From NCBI GenBank assembly GCA_900551245.1, contig URVC01000051.1:1-34115 (forward strand): a stretch of 34,115 nucleotides of DNA, read 5' to 3'. Below are positions 16,033-23,848 of the stretch, piece after piece (the first letter of the stretch is position 1; every line of letters begins with the position of its first letter). The position numbers were made by a program, and so were the translations under genes. The notes below the pieces were generated by a model. It was given only the letters and a program-made list of their open reading frames with translations. It was not told where the DNA came from and searched no databases. The stretch comes from an uncultured bacterium (GTDB lineage Bacteria; Verrucomicrobiota; Lentisphaeria; Victivallales; Victivallaceae).

Positions 16033-16061
16033 TTGGAAATTCGTTTTCTTTCCGGTAAAAT
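16033..16061 (+). promoter_or_regulatory. Predicted promoter of the pseudopilin-hydrolase pair
   Basis: TTGGAA (16033-16038) and TAAAAT (16056-16061) have an ideal 17-base spacer and stand about 40 bases before the start codon at 16102. AraC-type sites would be expected just upstream, in the AT-rich stretch next to the AraC start. Confidence 0.55.
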
Positions 16062-16101
16062 ATAGAAAAAGGATTCACCGCAACAGCAACAAGGAGGTTT
16101 C

Positions 16102-16878
16102 ATGAAACACCCATCCGCCCGGCATTCTGAATCCAGTTTATTTACGCTTATCGAACTCCTGATCGTAATCGCGATCATCGCCATTCTGGCGGCCATGCTG
16201 CTGCCGGCGCTCAACAAAGCGCGGGAGCGGGCGAAGACCACCACCTGTCTGAATCAGCTCAAACAGGCCGGCAGCGCCTGCATCCTCTATGCGAACGATT
16301 ACCAGAGTGTGTTTCTTTCTCGCGGCAGAAACGCCTCCGGCAGCGGTGCCCTCCCATACAGCAAATACCTCATTCAGCTCAAATACCTCCCCAGCCACCA
16401 GGTAACAGTGAAAACTGAAACTCTCTCCATTTCGGAAGTGCTCTACTGCCCCTCGGTCAGCCAGCGCATCACGCCATCGGAAAGCGGCGGCCAGCTGCTC
16501 TGGCGCGTCTACGGCATTCCGCAATACAACTACAACTGCCCGGCGGAACTGGGAACCTTCGTCAAGAATGTGAACAACTGGATCTACTATGTTCTGCCCC
16601 GAATGCGGAAACCTTCCGGAACCATCCTGATGACCGACTCCGGAAGCGACAACACCAAAGGGGACAAAGCCGGACTCCCCTGGGCGGACATCCATCTGCG
16701 CTACTCCAAACCGAACGGATTGTGCATGTATCTCCGGCACAACAATCAGGCCAACGCCGTCTTTTTCGATGGACACGCCTCCGCCGACAATGCGGCAGGC
16801 TACCGTCTGAACCCGTCAATCACCGCCGGAGTGCAACACTTCATCGGGGCCGATAATGTCTATTTCAAACTGGATTGA
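16102..16878 (+). CDS. Pseudopilin-like protein with prepilin N-terminus (second copy)
   Basis: A 258-residue paralogue in architecture of the protein at 13010-13711. MKHPSARHSESSL leads into FTLIELLIVIAIIAILAAML, again with Glu at +5 and Leu13 rather than Gly before the expected cut. The C-terminal RHNNQANAVFFDGHAS is a perfect H-X9-DG motif. A perfect AAGGAGG lies four bases upstream of the start. The gene is followed after seven bases by the large hydrolase, so the two are co-transcribed. Its globular domain differs from the first copy, which suggests that it is matched to its partner enzyme or substrate. The function is inferred only. Confidence 0.9.
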   Translation: MKHPSARHSESSLFTLIELLIVIAIIAILAAMLLPALNKARERAKTTTCLNQLKQAGSACILYANDYQSVFLSRGRNASGSGALPYSKYLIQLKYLPSHQVTVKTETLSISEVLYCPSVSQRITPSESGGQLLWRVYGIPQYNYNCPAELGTFVKNVNNWIYYVLPRMRKPSGTILMTDSGSDNTKGDKAGLPWADIHLRYSKPNGLCMYLRHNNQANAVFFDGHASADNAAGYRLNPSITAGVQHFIGADNVYFKLD

Positions 16879-16885
16879 GGAAAAA

Positions 16886-19800
16886 ATGAAATTAAAAATT
16901 CTCGCCACTCTGCTTCTGTTCTCCGGCATCGCCGCCGTCGGCGCATCCCTGCCTGAATCGTTGAACCTCCAGAAAGACGGCACCTTCTCCTTTCATGGAG
17001 CGACCTTCCAGATCGCTGTCGGCGACGCCCGCTGGCGCTTCGTCTCCAACAAGAACTGGAAGGAGCAAAAATCCCGGGTCGCCACCACCGGGGCACAGTT
17101 CTCCGGCACCATCCTGCCCGGCAGCGGCCGGGGCGTCATCACCGAATCGATCACGCCCGCCGCTCCGGAGAGTGCGGAACTTCACGCGGTGCTCACCATG
17201 CAGGAGCCAGTCCGCCTGAACCGGATCAGCGGCAATTTTTCCCTGCCCGCCGACCGGTGCGCCATCCTCGTTGACAGCAAAACGATTAAAGTTCCGGAGC
17301 GGCCGAAGAAAGCCCGGCTCTTCGCCGGCTGGTCAAAGGAGGTGGTGCTCCGCACGTTCGGGGCAGAAGAGCTGGTCATCCGCCCCGCCGGCGGACGGGT
17401 GATCATACAGGACAACCGCAAAGTCAGTCAAAAAAACGATACCGTCAGCGTGATGTTCTGCTTTCAACCGGAGGGAGGAGAGGTTTCCCGGGCGGAACTC
17501 AAACTGAACATGACCGTGCGGAAGATCGCCGGTGTCCCGGTCCCGCTCGAAAAATTCGTCACCCGCGCCTTCCGGGAGGAACCGGGCAATACGCTCCCGG
17601 TCTGGACCCTTCAGGGGCCGGAGGAGTCGCTCTACATGATCCGCCCCGGCACGATCTCCGCGCTCGGGCTCGATTTCACCGTCTCCCCCCGCGGCGCCGC
17701 TGCCGTCGGCGGAGAGGAACGCGGTGCGCAACCCGAACTTACCATTCCGGTCCAGGTTCCGGCGGGCATGCGTTCGCTCAATTTCCTCCACACCTCCGCT
17801 TGGACGCCGACGGAGAAGTTCGGCGAACTCGTCATCCGGTATTCCGATGGAAGCGAGAGCCGTTATCCACTCTCCGGCCTGCGCGACTGCGGCAACTGGA
17901 CCGGCTCACGCAATCTGGAAAACGCCGTCGTCGCCTGGCGCGGCGACCGGGCGGACAACAGCGTCTCCGCCTATCTCTCCACCTTCCCGCTGCAGGAAAA
18001 CCGGACGCCGGTCGCCGTCACGCTGCGCGCCACCCATCGGCAGGTGATCTGGTTCGTGCTGGGCATGACCTTTACGCCGGAGAAGATCCTGCTGCCCTCC
18101 CGCAAGAATCTCCCCACCCGCATCGCCGCCGGAGCTGACTGGTGCCGGCTGGATTTCCGCAACGCTACCGTTCCGGGCAGTCCACTCGATTTCATGCCGA
18201 TGCTCGACGCTCCGGCGGGGAAATACGGCTTCGTCCGCCCTGCTCCGGATGGCACGCTCCGGTTTGAAAAGGCGCCGGCAAGGCGGCTGAAGCTCTACGG
18301 AACCAACCTCTGCCAGAGCGCGAACTTTCCGTCGAAAGAGGAGGCGGAGAAGATCGCGGACCAGATCGCCCGCAACGGCTACAATTCGGTCCGTTTCCAT
18401 CACCACGACAACAGCCTCGTCGATCCTGCCGCCGCCGACTCCACCACGTTGAACGCCGCAATGGTCGACCGGCTCGATTTCTTCATCGCCGCGCTGAAAA
18501 AGCGGGGCATCTACATCACCACCGATCTCTTCACCAGCCGCAAACTCAAACCCGGCGACCGCCTGCCGGAAACGAATCCCCGCAGCACCAAGGCCTGGTT
18601 CCAAAGCGACTCCGCCGCGCTGGAGAACTGGAAGACCTTCGCCCGCAACTGGCTCACTCACCGCAACCCCTACACCGGGCTCACACTGGCCGAAGAACCG
18701 GCGCTCGTCTTCGTCAATCTGGTCAACGAGGATGATCCGCTCGTCTTCTGGAACAACACGCTCGCCTCCCGCGAACGTCATCTCCAGCTCTTCGAAGCGT
18801 GGAAGAAGAAAAACAACTGTCCCGACGCCCGCGCCGATGCCGGCGACCGGAAGTTTCTCAAGTTCCTCTTCGAACTCAAGGGGAACAGTCTCGCGGAAAT
18901 GGCCCGCTTCGTCAAGGAGGAGCTCAAGCTCAAGGCCGCCGTCACCAGCGTCAACCAGCATCAGGGGCTCCACTTCGTTCCGTTGCGCGACAAGTTCGAT
19001 GTGGTGGACGACCACGGCTACCACGACCACCGCTCCTATGTCAAAATCGACGGCAGAACCGTCAACGGACATACGCAGAGCTCCGCCATCGCCACTCTCT
19101 CCTACATGCCGCGCCTGATGATGACCACCCGGAATCCGGGCAAACCCTTCTTCATGACTGAATTCAACCACTGCCGCCCCAACCGCTACCGGGCGGAAAG
19201 CGGTCCGATGATGGGCGGATACGCCGCGTTGCAGAACTGGGACGGGCTTTACCGTTTCTGCTACTCCCACACCATCGAACGGATTCGGAAAAACACCATC
19301 GCCGTCAGCTGTTTCGAATCGGTCGCCGACCCGATCATGCAGCTGTCGGACCGGATTATCGCCATGCTCTTCCTGCGCGGCGACGTCCGTCCTGCCCCGG
19401 AGGTGTTCTCCATGGCGGTCCCGGAAAACGTGCTCGACAGCCGGCTTGCTCTCAACTTCCCGCTCAAGTTCCAGATGCTCGGCTTCGTCACCGGAATCGG
19501 CTCCCACGTCGCCGGGCGCCCCCTCCCCGCCGGCGTCACGCCGGTCTCCCCCGAGGTCGATTTCAATGACGTCGGGAAAAATGCCGCCCTCTGGCAGGAG
19601 ATGGTGGAAAAACGCCGGGCGGTCAGCGCCACCGGAGAACTCAAAATCGACGCTCCGTCAGGCACGCTGGCCATCTGCACCCCGCGCTCGGAATCGGTCA
19701 CACTCCCCGCCGGAAACCTCTCCACCGGCGGCGTCCTCAGCGTCAAGGATGTCTCCACTCATGCGACAATAGCCGCCCTCTCCCTCGACGGAAAGAAGCT

Positions 19801-20098
19801 GGCCGAGAGCCGGAGCATCCTGCTGCTTCACCTGACCGACATCTCCAACAGCGACGCCACCTTCTTCGACTCCGACTGCCGTTTCGTCAACAGCCAGGGC
19901 AAACTGCCGCTGCTGGTGCGACGGGGCAGTGCCGAGGTGACGCTGAAGGTCGCGCCGGGTGCGCCGCTTCAGGTTCAGGCTCTCTCGGCCGACGGCGACG
20001 TACTGGGGGAACTCCCGGTCTCCGGCAACACCTTCCCCATCGCGACCGACCGCTTCCCCGGCGGCGTCCTCGCGTGGCACGTGACCCGTCAGGAGTGA
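16886..20098 (+). CDS. Large secreted clan GH-A-like glycoside hydrolase
   Basis: A 1070-residue exported protein of unassigned family. The start at 16886 gives a clean signal peptide (MKLKILATLLLFSGIAAVGA) with GAGG at normal distance; an upstream start would run through the pseudopilin end. Residues of about 20-450 look like beta-rich domains. From about 460 a TIM barrel follows (KLYGTNLC, ARNGYNSVRFHHHD), with likely acid/base E615 in VNLVNEDDP and nucleophile E759 in FFMTEFNH, the clan A arrangement seen in GH5, GH42 and relatives. The C-terminal 200 residues are beta-rich again. It is co-transcribed with the pseudopilin upstream and converges on the NSS transporter gene three bases away. 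The substrate is unknown. Confidence 0.8.
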   Translation: MKLKILATLLLFSGIAAVGASLPESLNLQKDGTFSFHGATFQIAVGDARWRFVSNKNWKEQKSRVATTGAQFSGTILPGSGRGVITESITPAAPESAELHAVLTMQEPVRLNRISGNFSLPADRCAILVDSKTIKVPERPKKARLFAGWSKEVVLRTFGAEELVIRPAGGRVIIQDNRKVSQKNDTVSVMFCFQPEGGEVSRAELKLNMTVRKIAGVPVPLEKFVTRAFREEPGNTLPVWTLQGPEESLYMIRPGTISALGLDFTVSPRGAAAVGGEERGAQPELTIPVQVPAGMRSLNFLHTSAWTPTEKFGELVIRYSDGSESRYPLSGLRDCGNWTGSRNLENAVVAWRGDRADNSVSAYLSTFPLQENRTPVAVTLRATHRQVIWFVLGMTFTPEKILLPSRKNLPTRIAAGADWCRLDFRNATVPGSPLDFMPMLDAPAGKYGFVRPAPDGTLRFEKAPARRLKLYGTNLCQSANFPSKEEAEKIADQIARNGYNSVRFHHHDNSLVDPAAADSTTLNAAMVDRLDFFIAALKKRGIYITTDLFTSRKLKPGDRLPETNPRSTKAWFQSDSAALENWKTFARNWLTHRNPYTGLTLAEEPALVFVNLVNEDDPLVFWNNTLASRERHLQLFEAWKKKNNCPDARADAGDRKFLKFLFELKGNSLAEMARFVKEELKLKAAVTSVNQHQGLHFVPLRDKFDVVDDHGYHDHRSYVKIDGRTVNGHTQSSAIATLSYMPRLMMTTRNPGKPFFMTEFNHCRPNRYRAESGPMMGGYAALQNWDGLYRFCYSHTIERIRKNTIAVSCFESVADPIMQLSDRIIAMLFLRGDVRPAPEVFSMAVPENVLDSRLALNFPLKFQMLGFVTGIGSHVAGRPLPAGVTPVSPEVDFNDVGKNAALWQEMVEKRRAVSATGELKIDAPSGTLAICTPRSESVTLPAGNLSTGGVLSVKDVSTHATIAALSLDGKKLAESRSILLLHLTDISNSDATFFDSDCRFVNSQGKLPLLVRRGSAEVTLKVAPGAPLQVQALSADGDVLGELPVSGNTFPIATDRFPGGVLAWHVTRQE

Positions 20099-20101
20099 TG
20101 C

Positions 20102-21484
20102 TTACAGGAACCAGCGCCGGAAAAGCGCCGTCAGGAAAAGTCCGGCGATGAAGAGCGGAATCACCACGCAGACGTAGTACCGGGCACGGTTCGGAAACTT
20201 GAGGCCGTGCCCGGTATTCGCCTCGGCGATGAAATTCTCCCACCCCCACGCGCCGCGGAAGCTGCAGAAGATCACCACCAGCAGTCCGCCCAGCGGCAGA
20301 ATGTTGTCGCTGACGATGTAATCCTCCAGATCGAGGATGGTGGAGTTTCCGCCGAACGGACGGATGTTCTGCAGCAGGTTGTAGCCGAGCGCGCACGGCA
20401 GCGAAAGCACCGCGATCACCGCGCAATTGATCCACGCCGCCCGGCGGCGGGTGAACTTCCACTCATCGATCATGAAGCCGATCAGGTTCTCGAACACCGC
20501 CACCACCGTGGTCAGCGCCGCGATGCTCATGAAGACGAAGAAGAGCATTCCCCACCAGCGGCCGCCCGCCATGTGGTTGAAGACGTTCGGCAGAGAGACG
20601 AAGATCAGTCCCGGACCGGAATCCACATCCACGCCGTAGCTGAAACAGGCGGGGAAAATGATCACGCCGGCCAGCAGTGCGACGAGCGTATCCAGCCCGA
20701 TGATCATCAGCGACTCCTTCGCCAGCGAGTGGGCCCGATCGACGTAGCTGCCGAAAATGGCGATGCTGCCGATCCCGAGGCTGAGCGTGAAAAACGCCTG
20801 TCCCATCGCCGCGACGATCACGTTGAAGAGACCGACATCCTGAATCGACTTCAAGCTCGGCTCCAGATAGAAGCGCAGCCCCTCCCCCGCTCCCGGCAGC
20901 AGGCAGGAGCGGATGCAGAGCCCGAAGAGCAGCAGCAATAGACAGCCCATCAGAATCTTGGTAATCCGCTCCACGCCGCGCCGCAACCCGAGCGCGCACA
21001 CCAGCGAAGAACCCACCACCGTAATCAGCATATAGCCGACCATCTGCCCCGGCGAAGCGAGGAAGTTGTTGAAGAAAGGCCCGACCTTTTCGGCCGGGAG
21101 ACCGGCGATGCTGCCGGAGAGATATTTGCAGGCGTAGGCGATCATCCAGCCGGTCACCGAGGTGTAGAAGATCATCAGAATGATGTTCCCGGTGAAGAAG
21201 AGCATCCCGAGACGGCGCCAGTTCCGTTTTCCGGAGGCGGGCAGGACCGTGTAGGCGCCGACAATGTTCCGGCGGCTGGCACGCCCCAGCGCCAGCTCCA
21301 TCACCATGACCGGATACCCCAGCGTGATGAGGAAAAAGAGGTAGATCAGCACGAAAATCGCGCCGCCGTACTGCCCGCAGATAAACGGGAAACGCCAGAT
21401 GTTCCCGAGTCCGATGGCGCACCCGGCGGTGAGGAGAATGAACCCGAGCCGGGAACCGAGGTTTTCACGTGTGGAATCGTTCAT
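20102..21484 (-). CDS. Sodium-dependent transporter of the NSS/SNF family
   Basis: A 460-residue polytopic membrane protein of the neurotransmitter:sodium symporter family, which imports amino acids or amines with Na+. The N-terminal SRLGFILLTAGCAIGLGNIWRF is the family signature with the unwound first helix. Further landmarks are the AYACKYLSG region after TM3 and FFTLSLGIGSIAIFGSYV at TM6. It is shorter than twelve-helix transporters and probably has eleven helices, as many bacterial NSS proteins do. AGGAAA precedes the start at a slightly long distance. It lies 43 bases after the inositol-monophosphatase gene and may share its transcript. The substrate is not predictable. Confidence 0.92.
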   Translation of the reverse strand: MNDSTRENLGSRLGFILLTAGCAIGLGNIWRFPFICGQYGGAIFVLIYLFFLITLGYPVMVMELALGRASRRNIVGAYTVLPASGKRNWRRLGMLFFTGNIILMIFYTSVTGWMIAYACKYLSGSIAGLPAEKVGPFFNNFLASPGQMVGYMLITVVGSSLVCALGLRRGVERITKILMGCLLLLLFGLCIRSCLLPGAGEGLRFYLEPSLKSIQDVGLFNVIVAAMGQAFFTLSLGIGSIAIFGSYVDRAHSLAKESLMIIGLDTLVALLAGVIIFPACFSYGVDVDSGPGLIFVSLPNVFNHMAGGRWWGMLFFVFMSIAALTTVVAVFENLIGFMIDEWKFTRRRAAWINCAVIAVLSLPCALGYNLLQNIRPFGGNSTILDLEDYIVSDNILPLGGLLVVIFCSFRGAWGWENFIAEANTGHGLKFPNRARYYVCVVIPLFIAGLFLTALFRRWFL

Positions 21485-21527
21485 GGTGATGCACTTTCCT
21501 GTTCAGTTTTCCCGGTGGGAAATTTCG

Positions 21528-22301
21528 TTACGGTTTTCGGGCAAGAAACGGCAGCAGTTTCTCCTGCAGCAACCCGTTGGTCGCCGCCACGCCCTTCTCC
21601 GGATATGCCGCGCCGCCGGAATAATCGGTAATCCGGCCGCCCGCCTCTTCCAGAATGAGCGCTCCGGCGGCGATGTCGTAGAGCTGAAGCCCCCACTCCC
21701 AGTAGCCGTCGAACCGGCCCGCCGCCACGTTGCAGAGGTCGAGCGCCGCCGACCCGCAACGCCGCACCCCCTGAATCGACCGGACCAGTTCCGGCATCAG
21801 ATCGAGGTTGTCCGGCCGGATTCCGGCACGGACGCAGGCGAATCCGGTCGCCATCAGCGCGCTCTTCAGCTCCGCACAATCCGAGACATGAATGGTGTCG
21901 CCGTTGAGCTGCGCCCCCTGGCCGCGTTCCGCGCGGAACAGCTCGCCGAGCCGGGGCGCGTAAACCACCCCCGCCTCGGTCCGCCCCTCCTTCCGGCAGG
22001 CGATCGAAATGGAATAGTAGGGAAATCCGTGAATGAAACTTGTGGTTCCGTCGATGGGGTCGATCACCCAGCACCAGGCGGAACTCCCGGCGCTTCGGCC
22101 GGTCTCTTCGCCGAAGATGCCGTGCTCCGGATAGCGCCGCCGGATCGCGTCGACCAGGAACTCTTCAACCCGGCGGTCAATCTCAGTGACCATGTCGGTC
22201 GGCGTCGCCTTGGCATGAATCTGCCCGGAGGTAAGATGACTGCCCCCCTCAACCGCAATCCGCCCCGCTTCGCGGGCGATCTCTTCGATGAATGCAAGCA
22301 T
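21528..22301 (-). CDS. Inositol monophosphatase family protein
   Basis: A 257-residue Mg2+-dependent sugar phosphatase. The metal and phosphate site appears as GIFGEETGRS, the diagnostic DPIDGTTSFIHGFP, and a C-terminal WGLQLYDIAAGALILEEAGG. The usual WD of the last motif is YD here. Family members act on inositol-1-phosphate, related sugar phosphates, fructose-1,6-bisphosphate or histidinol phosphate. SuhB of E. coli also binds RNA polymerase. It starts 12 bases after prfA ends, with GAGGGG upstream, so it is cotranscribed with the translation genes. The exact substrate is open. Confidence 0.92.
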   Translation of the reverse strand: MLAFIEEIAREAGRIAVEGGSHLTSGQIHAKATPTDMVTEIDRRVEEFLVDAIRRRYPEHGIFGEETGRSAGSSAWCWVIDPIDGTTSFIHGFPYYSISIACRKEGRTEAGVVYAPRLGELFRAERGQGAQLNGDTIHVSDCAELKSALMATGFACVRAGIRPDNLDLMPELVRSIQGVRRCGSAALDLCNVAAGRFDGYWEWGLQLYDIAAGALILEEAGGRITDYSGGAAYPEKGVAATNGLLQEKLLPFLARKP

Positions 22302-22313
22302 GACCGGGCCCCT

Positions 22314-23405
22314 CTACTGCTCCGTGCGGAGCTGATCGAGCCGCCGTTCGCAGGCGATCATCAGGATCTGGTCCAGAATCAGCCCGAACTCCCCTTCCAT
22401 CAGCTTCGGCAGGTCGAAGGTGCTGATGTTGAAGCGGTGATCGGTCACCCGGTTCTGCGGAAAGTTGTAGGTGCGGATCCGCTCGCTGCGGTCCCCGGTG
22501 CCGACCTGCGACCGCTTGTCGGCGGCCTGCTTGTCGGCCTCCTCGCGCTGCTTGAGCTCGAGCATCCGGGCGTAGAGAATGCGCAGAGCGATCTCCTTGT
22601 TGCGATGCTGGGATTTCTCCTGCTGGCTGGCGACCGAAAGTCCGGTCGGAATGTGGGTCACCCGCACCGCCGAGTCGGTGGTGTTGACGCACTGCCCGCC
22701 GGGGCCGCTCGAACGGAAGACGTCGAACCGCAGATCCTCCGGGCGGATATCCAGCTCAACCTCCTCCGCCTCCGGCATGACTGCGACCGTGACGGTCGAG
22801 GTGTGGATGCGCCCGCCCGCTTCGGTGGCAGGCACCCGCTGCACCCGGTGGACGCCGCTCTCGTACTTCATCAGGGAGTAGACATCCTCGCCGGAGAGCG
22901 AGAACGAAACATCTTTGATGCCGCCGAGATCGGTGTCGCTCTGGTCGAGCACCTCCACGTGCCAGTGCTGTTTTTCAGCAAATTTGAGATAGGCGCGGAA
23001 CAGTTCGCCGGCGAAGAGCGCCGCTTCGTCACCGCCCGCGGCCGGCTTGATTTCCACGATGATGTTCTTGGAGTCGTTCGGGTCGGGCGGCAGGAGAGAG
23101 ATCTGAATCTCCCCCTCCAGCTGTTTCGCCTTCGCCTCGAGATCGGCGATGTCGGCGGAAATGAGTTCGCGCAATTCCGAATCGCTTTCGCCGGAAAGCA
23201 TTTCGCGGTTTTCCGCCATCTGGTCGAGCGCGCCGGTCCAGGCGTCGAATTTTTCAAAGAGGGACTCGAGCTTCCGGTGCTCGCGGGAGATCCGGCGGCA
23301 CTCCTCGGTCTTCGCATAGATCGCCGGATCGGCCAGAGCGGTTTCCAGTTCGCGGCCGCGTACCCGCAGTTTATCGATATATCCGGCGATATCTTCCGGT
23401 ACCAT
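22314..23405 (-). CDS. prfA: Peptide chain release factor 1
   Basis: A 363-residue class I release factor that reads UAA and UAG and triggers peptide release on the ribosome. The catalytic GGQ is at residues 236-238 (SSGPGGQCVNTTDSAV). The stop-codon tripeptide is PAT (192-194 in QRVPATEAGGR), which marks RF1 rather than RF2. Further RF1 marks are GDRSERIRTYNFPQNRVTDHR. Length is normal. No strong ribosome site precedes the start. It follows rpmE, with a terminator hairpin between them, as in many bacteria that keep rpmE-prfA adjacent. Confidence 0.97.
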   Translation of the reverse strand: MVPEDIAGYIDKLRVRGRELETALADPAIYAKTEECRRISREHRKLESLFEKFDAWTGALDQMAENREMLSGESDSELRELISADIADLEAKAKQLEGEIQISLLPPDPNDSKNIIVEIKPAAGGDEAALFAGELFRAYLKFAEKQHWHVEVLDQSDTDLGGIKDVSFSLSGEDVYSLMKYESGVHRVQRVPATEAGGRIHTSTVTVAVMPEAEEVELDIRPEDLRFDVFRSSGPGGQCVNTTDSAVRVTHIPTGLSVASQQEKSQHRNKEIALRILYARMLELKQREEADKQAADKRSQVGTGDRSERIRTYNFPQNRVTDHRFNISTFDLPKLMEGEFGLILDQILMIACERRLDQLRTEQ

Positions 23406-23450
23406 GTCAGTCGTATCCGTTTACGGTGAGGTTGAATTTCATACAATTAA

Positions 23451-23490
23451 AAACGGCCCGCCCGGAAGTTTCTTCCGCGACAGGCCGTTT
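23451..23490 (-). terminator. Terminator between rpmE and prfA
   Basis: On the minus strand AAACGGCC pairs with GGCCGTTT (23483-23490 with 23451-23458) around an inner GGAAG/CTTCC stem. It ends in TTTTTAA. It stands 20 bases past the rpmE stop and probably stops or attenuates transcription into prfA. Confidence 0.7.
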
Positions 23491-23510
23491 CAGCAGACAA
23501 GCCGAAGAGA

Positions 23511-23714
23511 TCAGGCCTGCTTCTTGTAACGGCGGTTGAACTTGTCAATCCGGCCCGCCGTGTCGACGAACTTCTGCTTGCCGGTGAAGAACGGGTGGCA
23601 CTTCGCGCAGATGCCGACCTTGTACTCCGGACGGGTGGACTTGATATGCCAGACTTCGCCGCAGGCGCAGGTGACGATGGCATCTTCGTATTTCGGATGA
23701 ATATCCTTTTTCAT
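23511..23714 (-). CDS. rpmE: 50S ribosomal protein L31, zinc-binding type
   Basis: A 67-residue ribosomal protein beginning MKKDIHPKY, nearly identical in layout to classical L31. Cysteines 16, 18, 36 and 39 (CAC and CAKC) form the zinc site, so this is the C+ form and not the zinc-free paralogue made under zinc limitation. HPFFTGKQKFVDTAGRIDKFNRRY is the conserved C-terminal half. The start at 23714 has GGAG about ten bases upstream and is preferred over an in-frame TTG. An AT-rich stretch upstream has a good -10 (TATAAT on the minus strand) but no clear -35. Confidence 0.97.
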   Translation of the reverse strand: MKKDIHPKYEDAIVTCACGEVWHIKSTRPEYKVGICAKCHPFFTGKQKFVDTAGRIDKFNRRYKKQA

Positions 23715-23848
23715 TTTGCACAACTCCGTTTTCAGGTTATATTATATTTTTGTTAAAATAAATTTATGTTTCCAAAGTCAGATACTAAAGATATCACGGT
23801 TCCGTTGTTTTTCAAGTCCCGGTTCCGAAAAAGAGAGAGAAAACCGTC

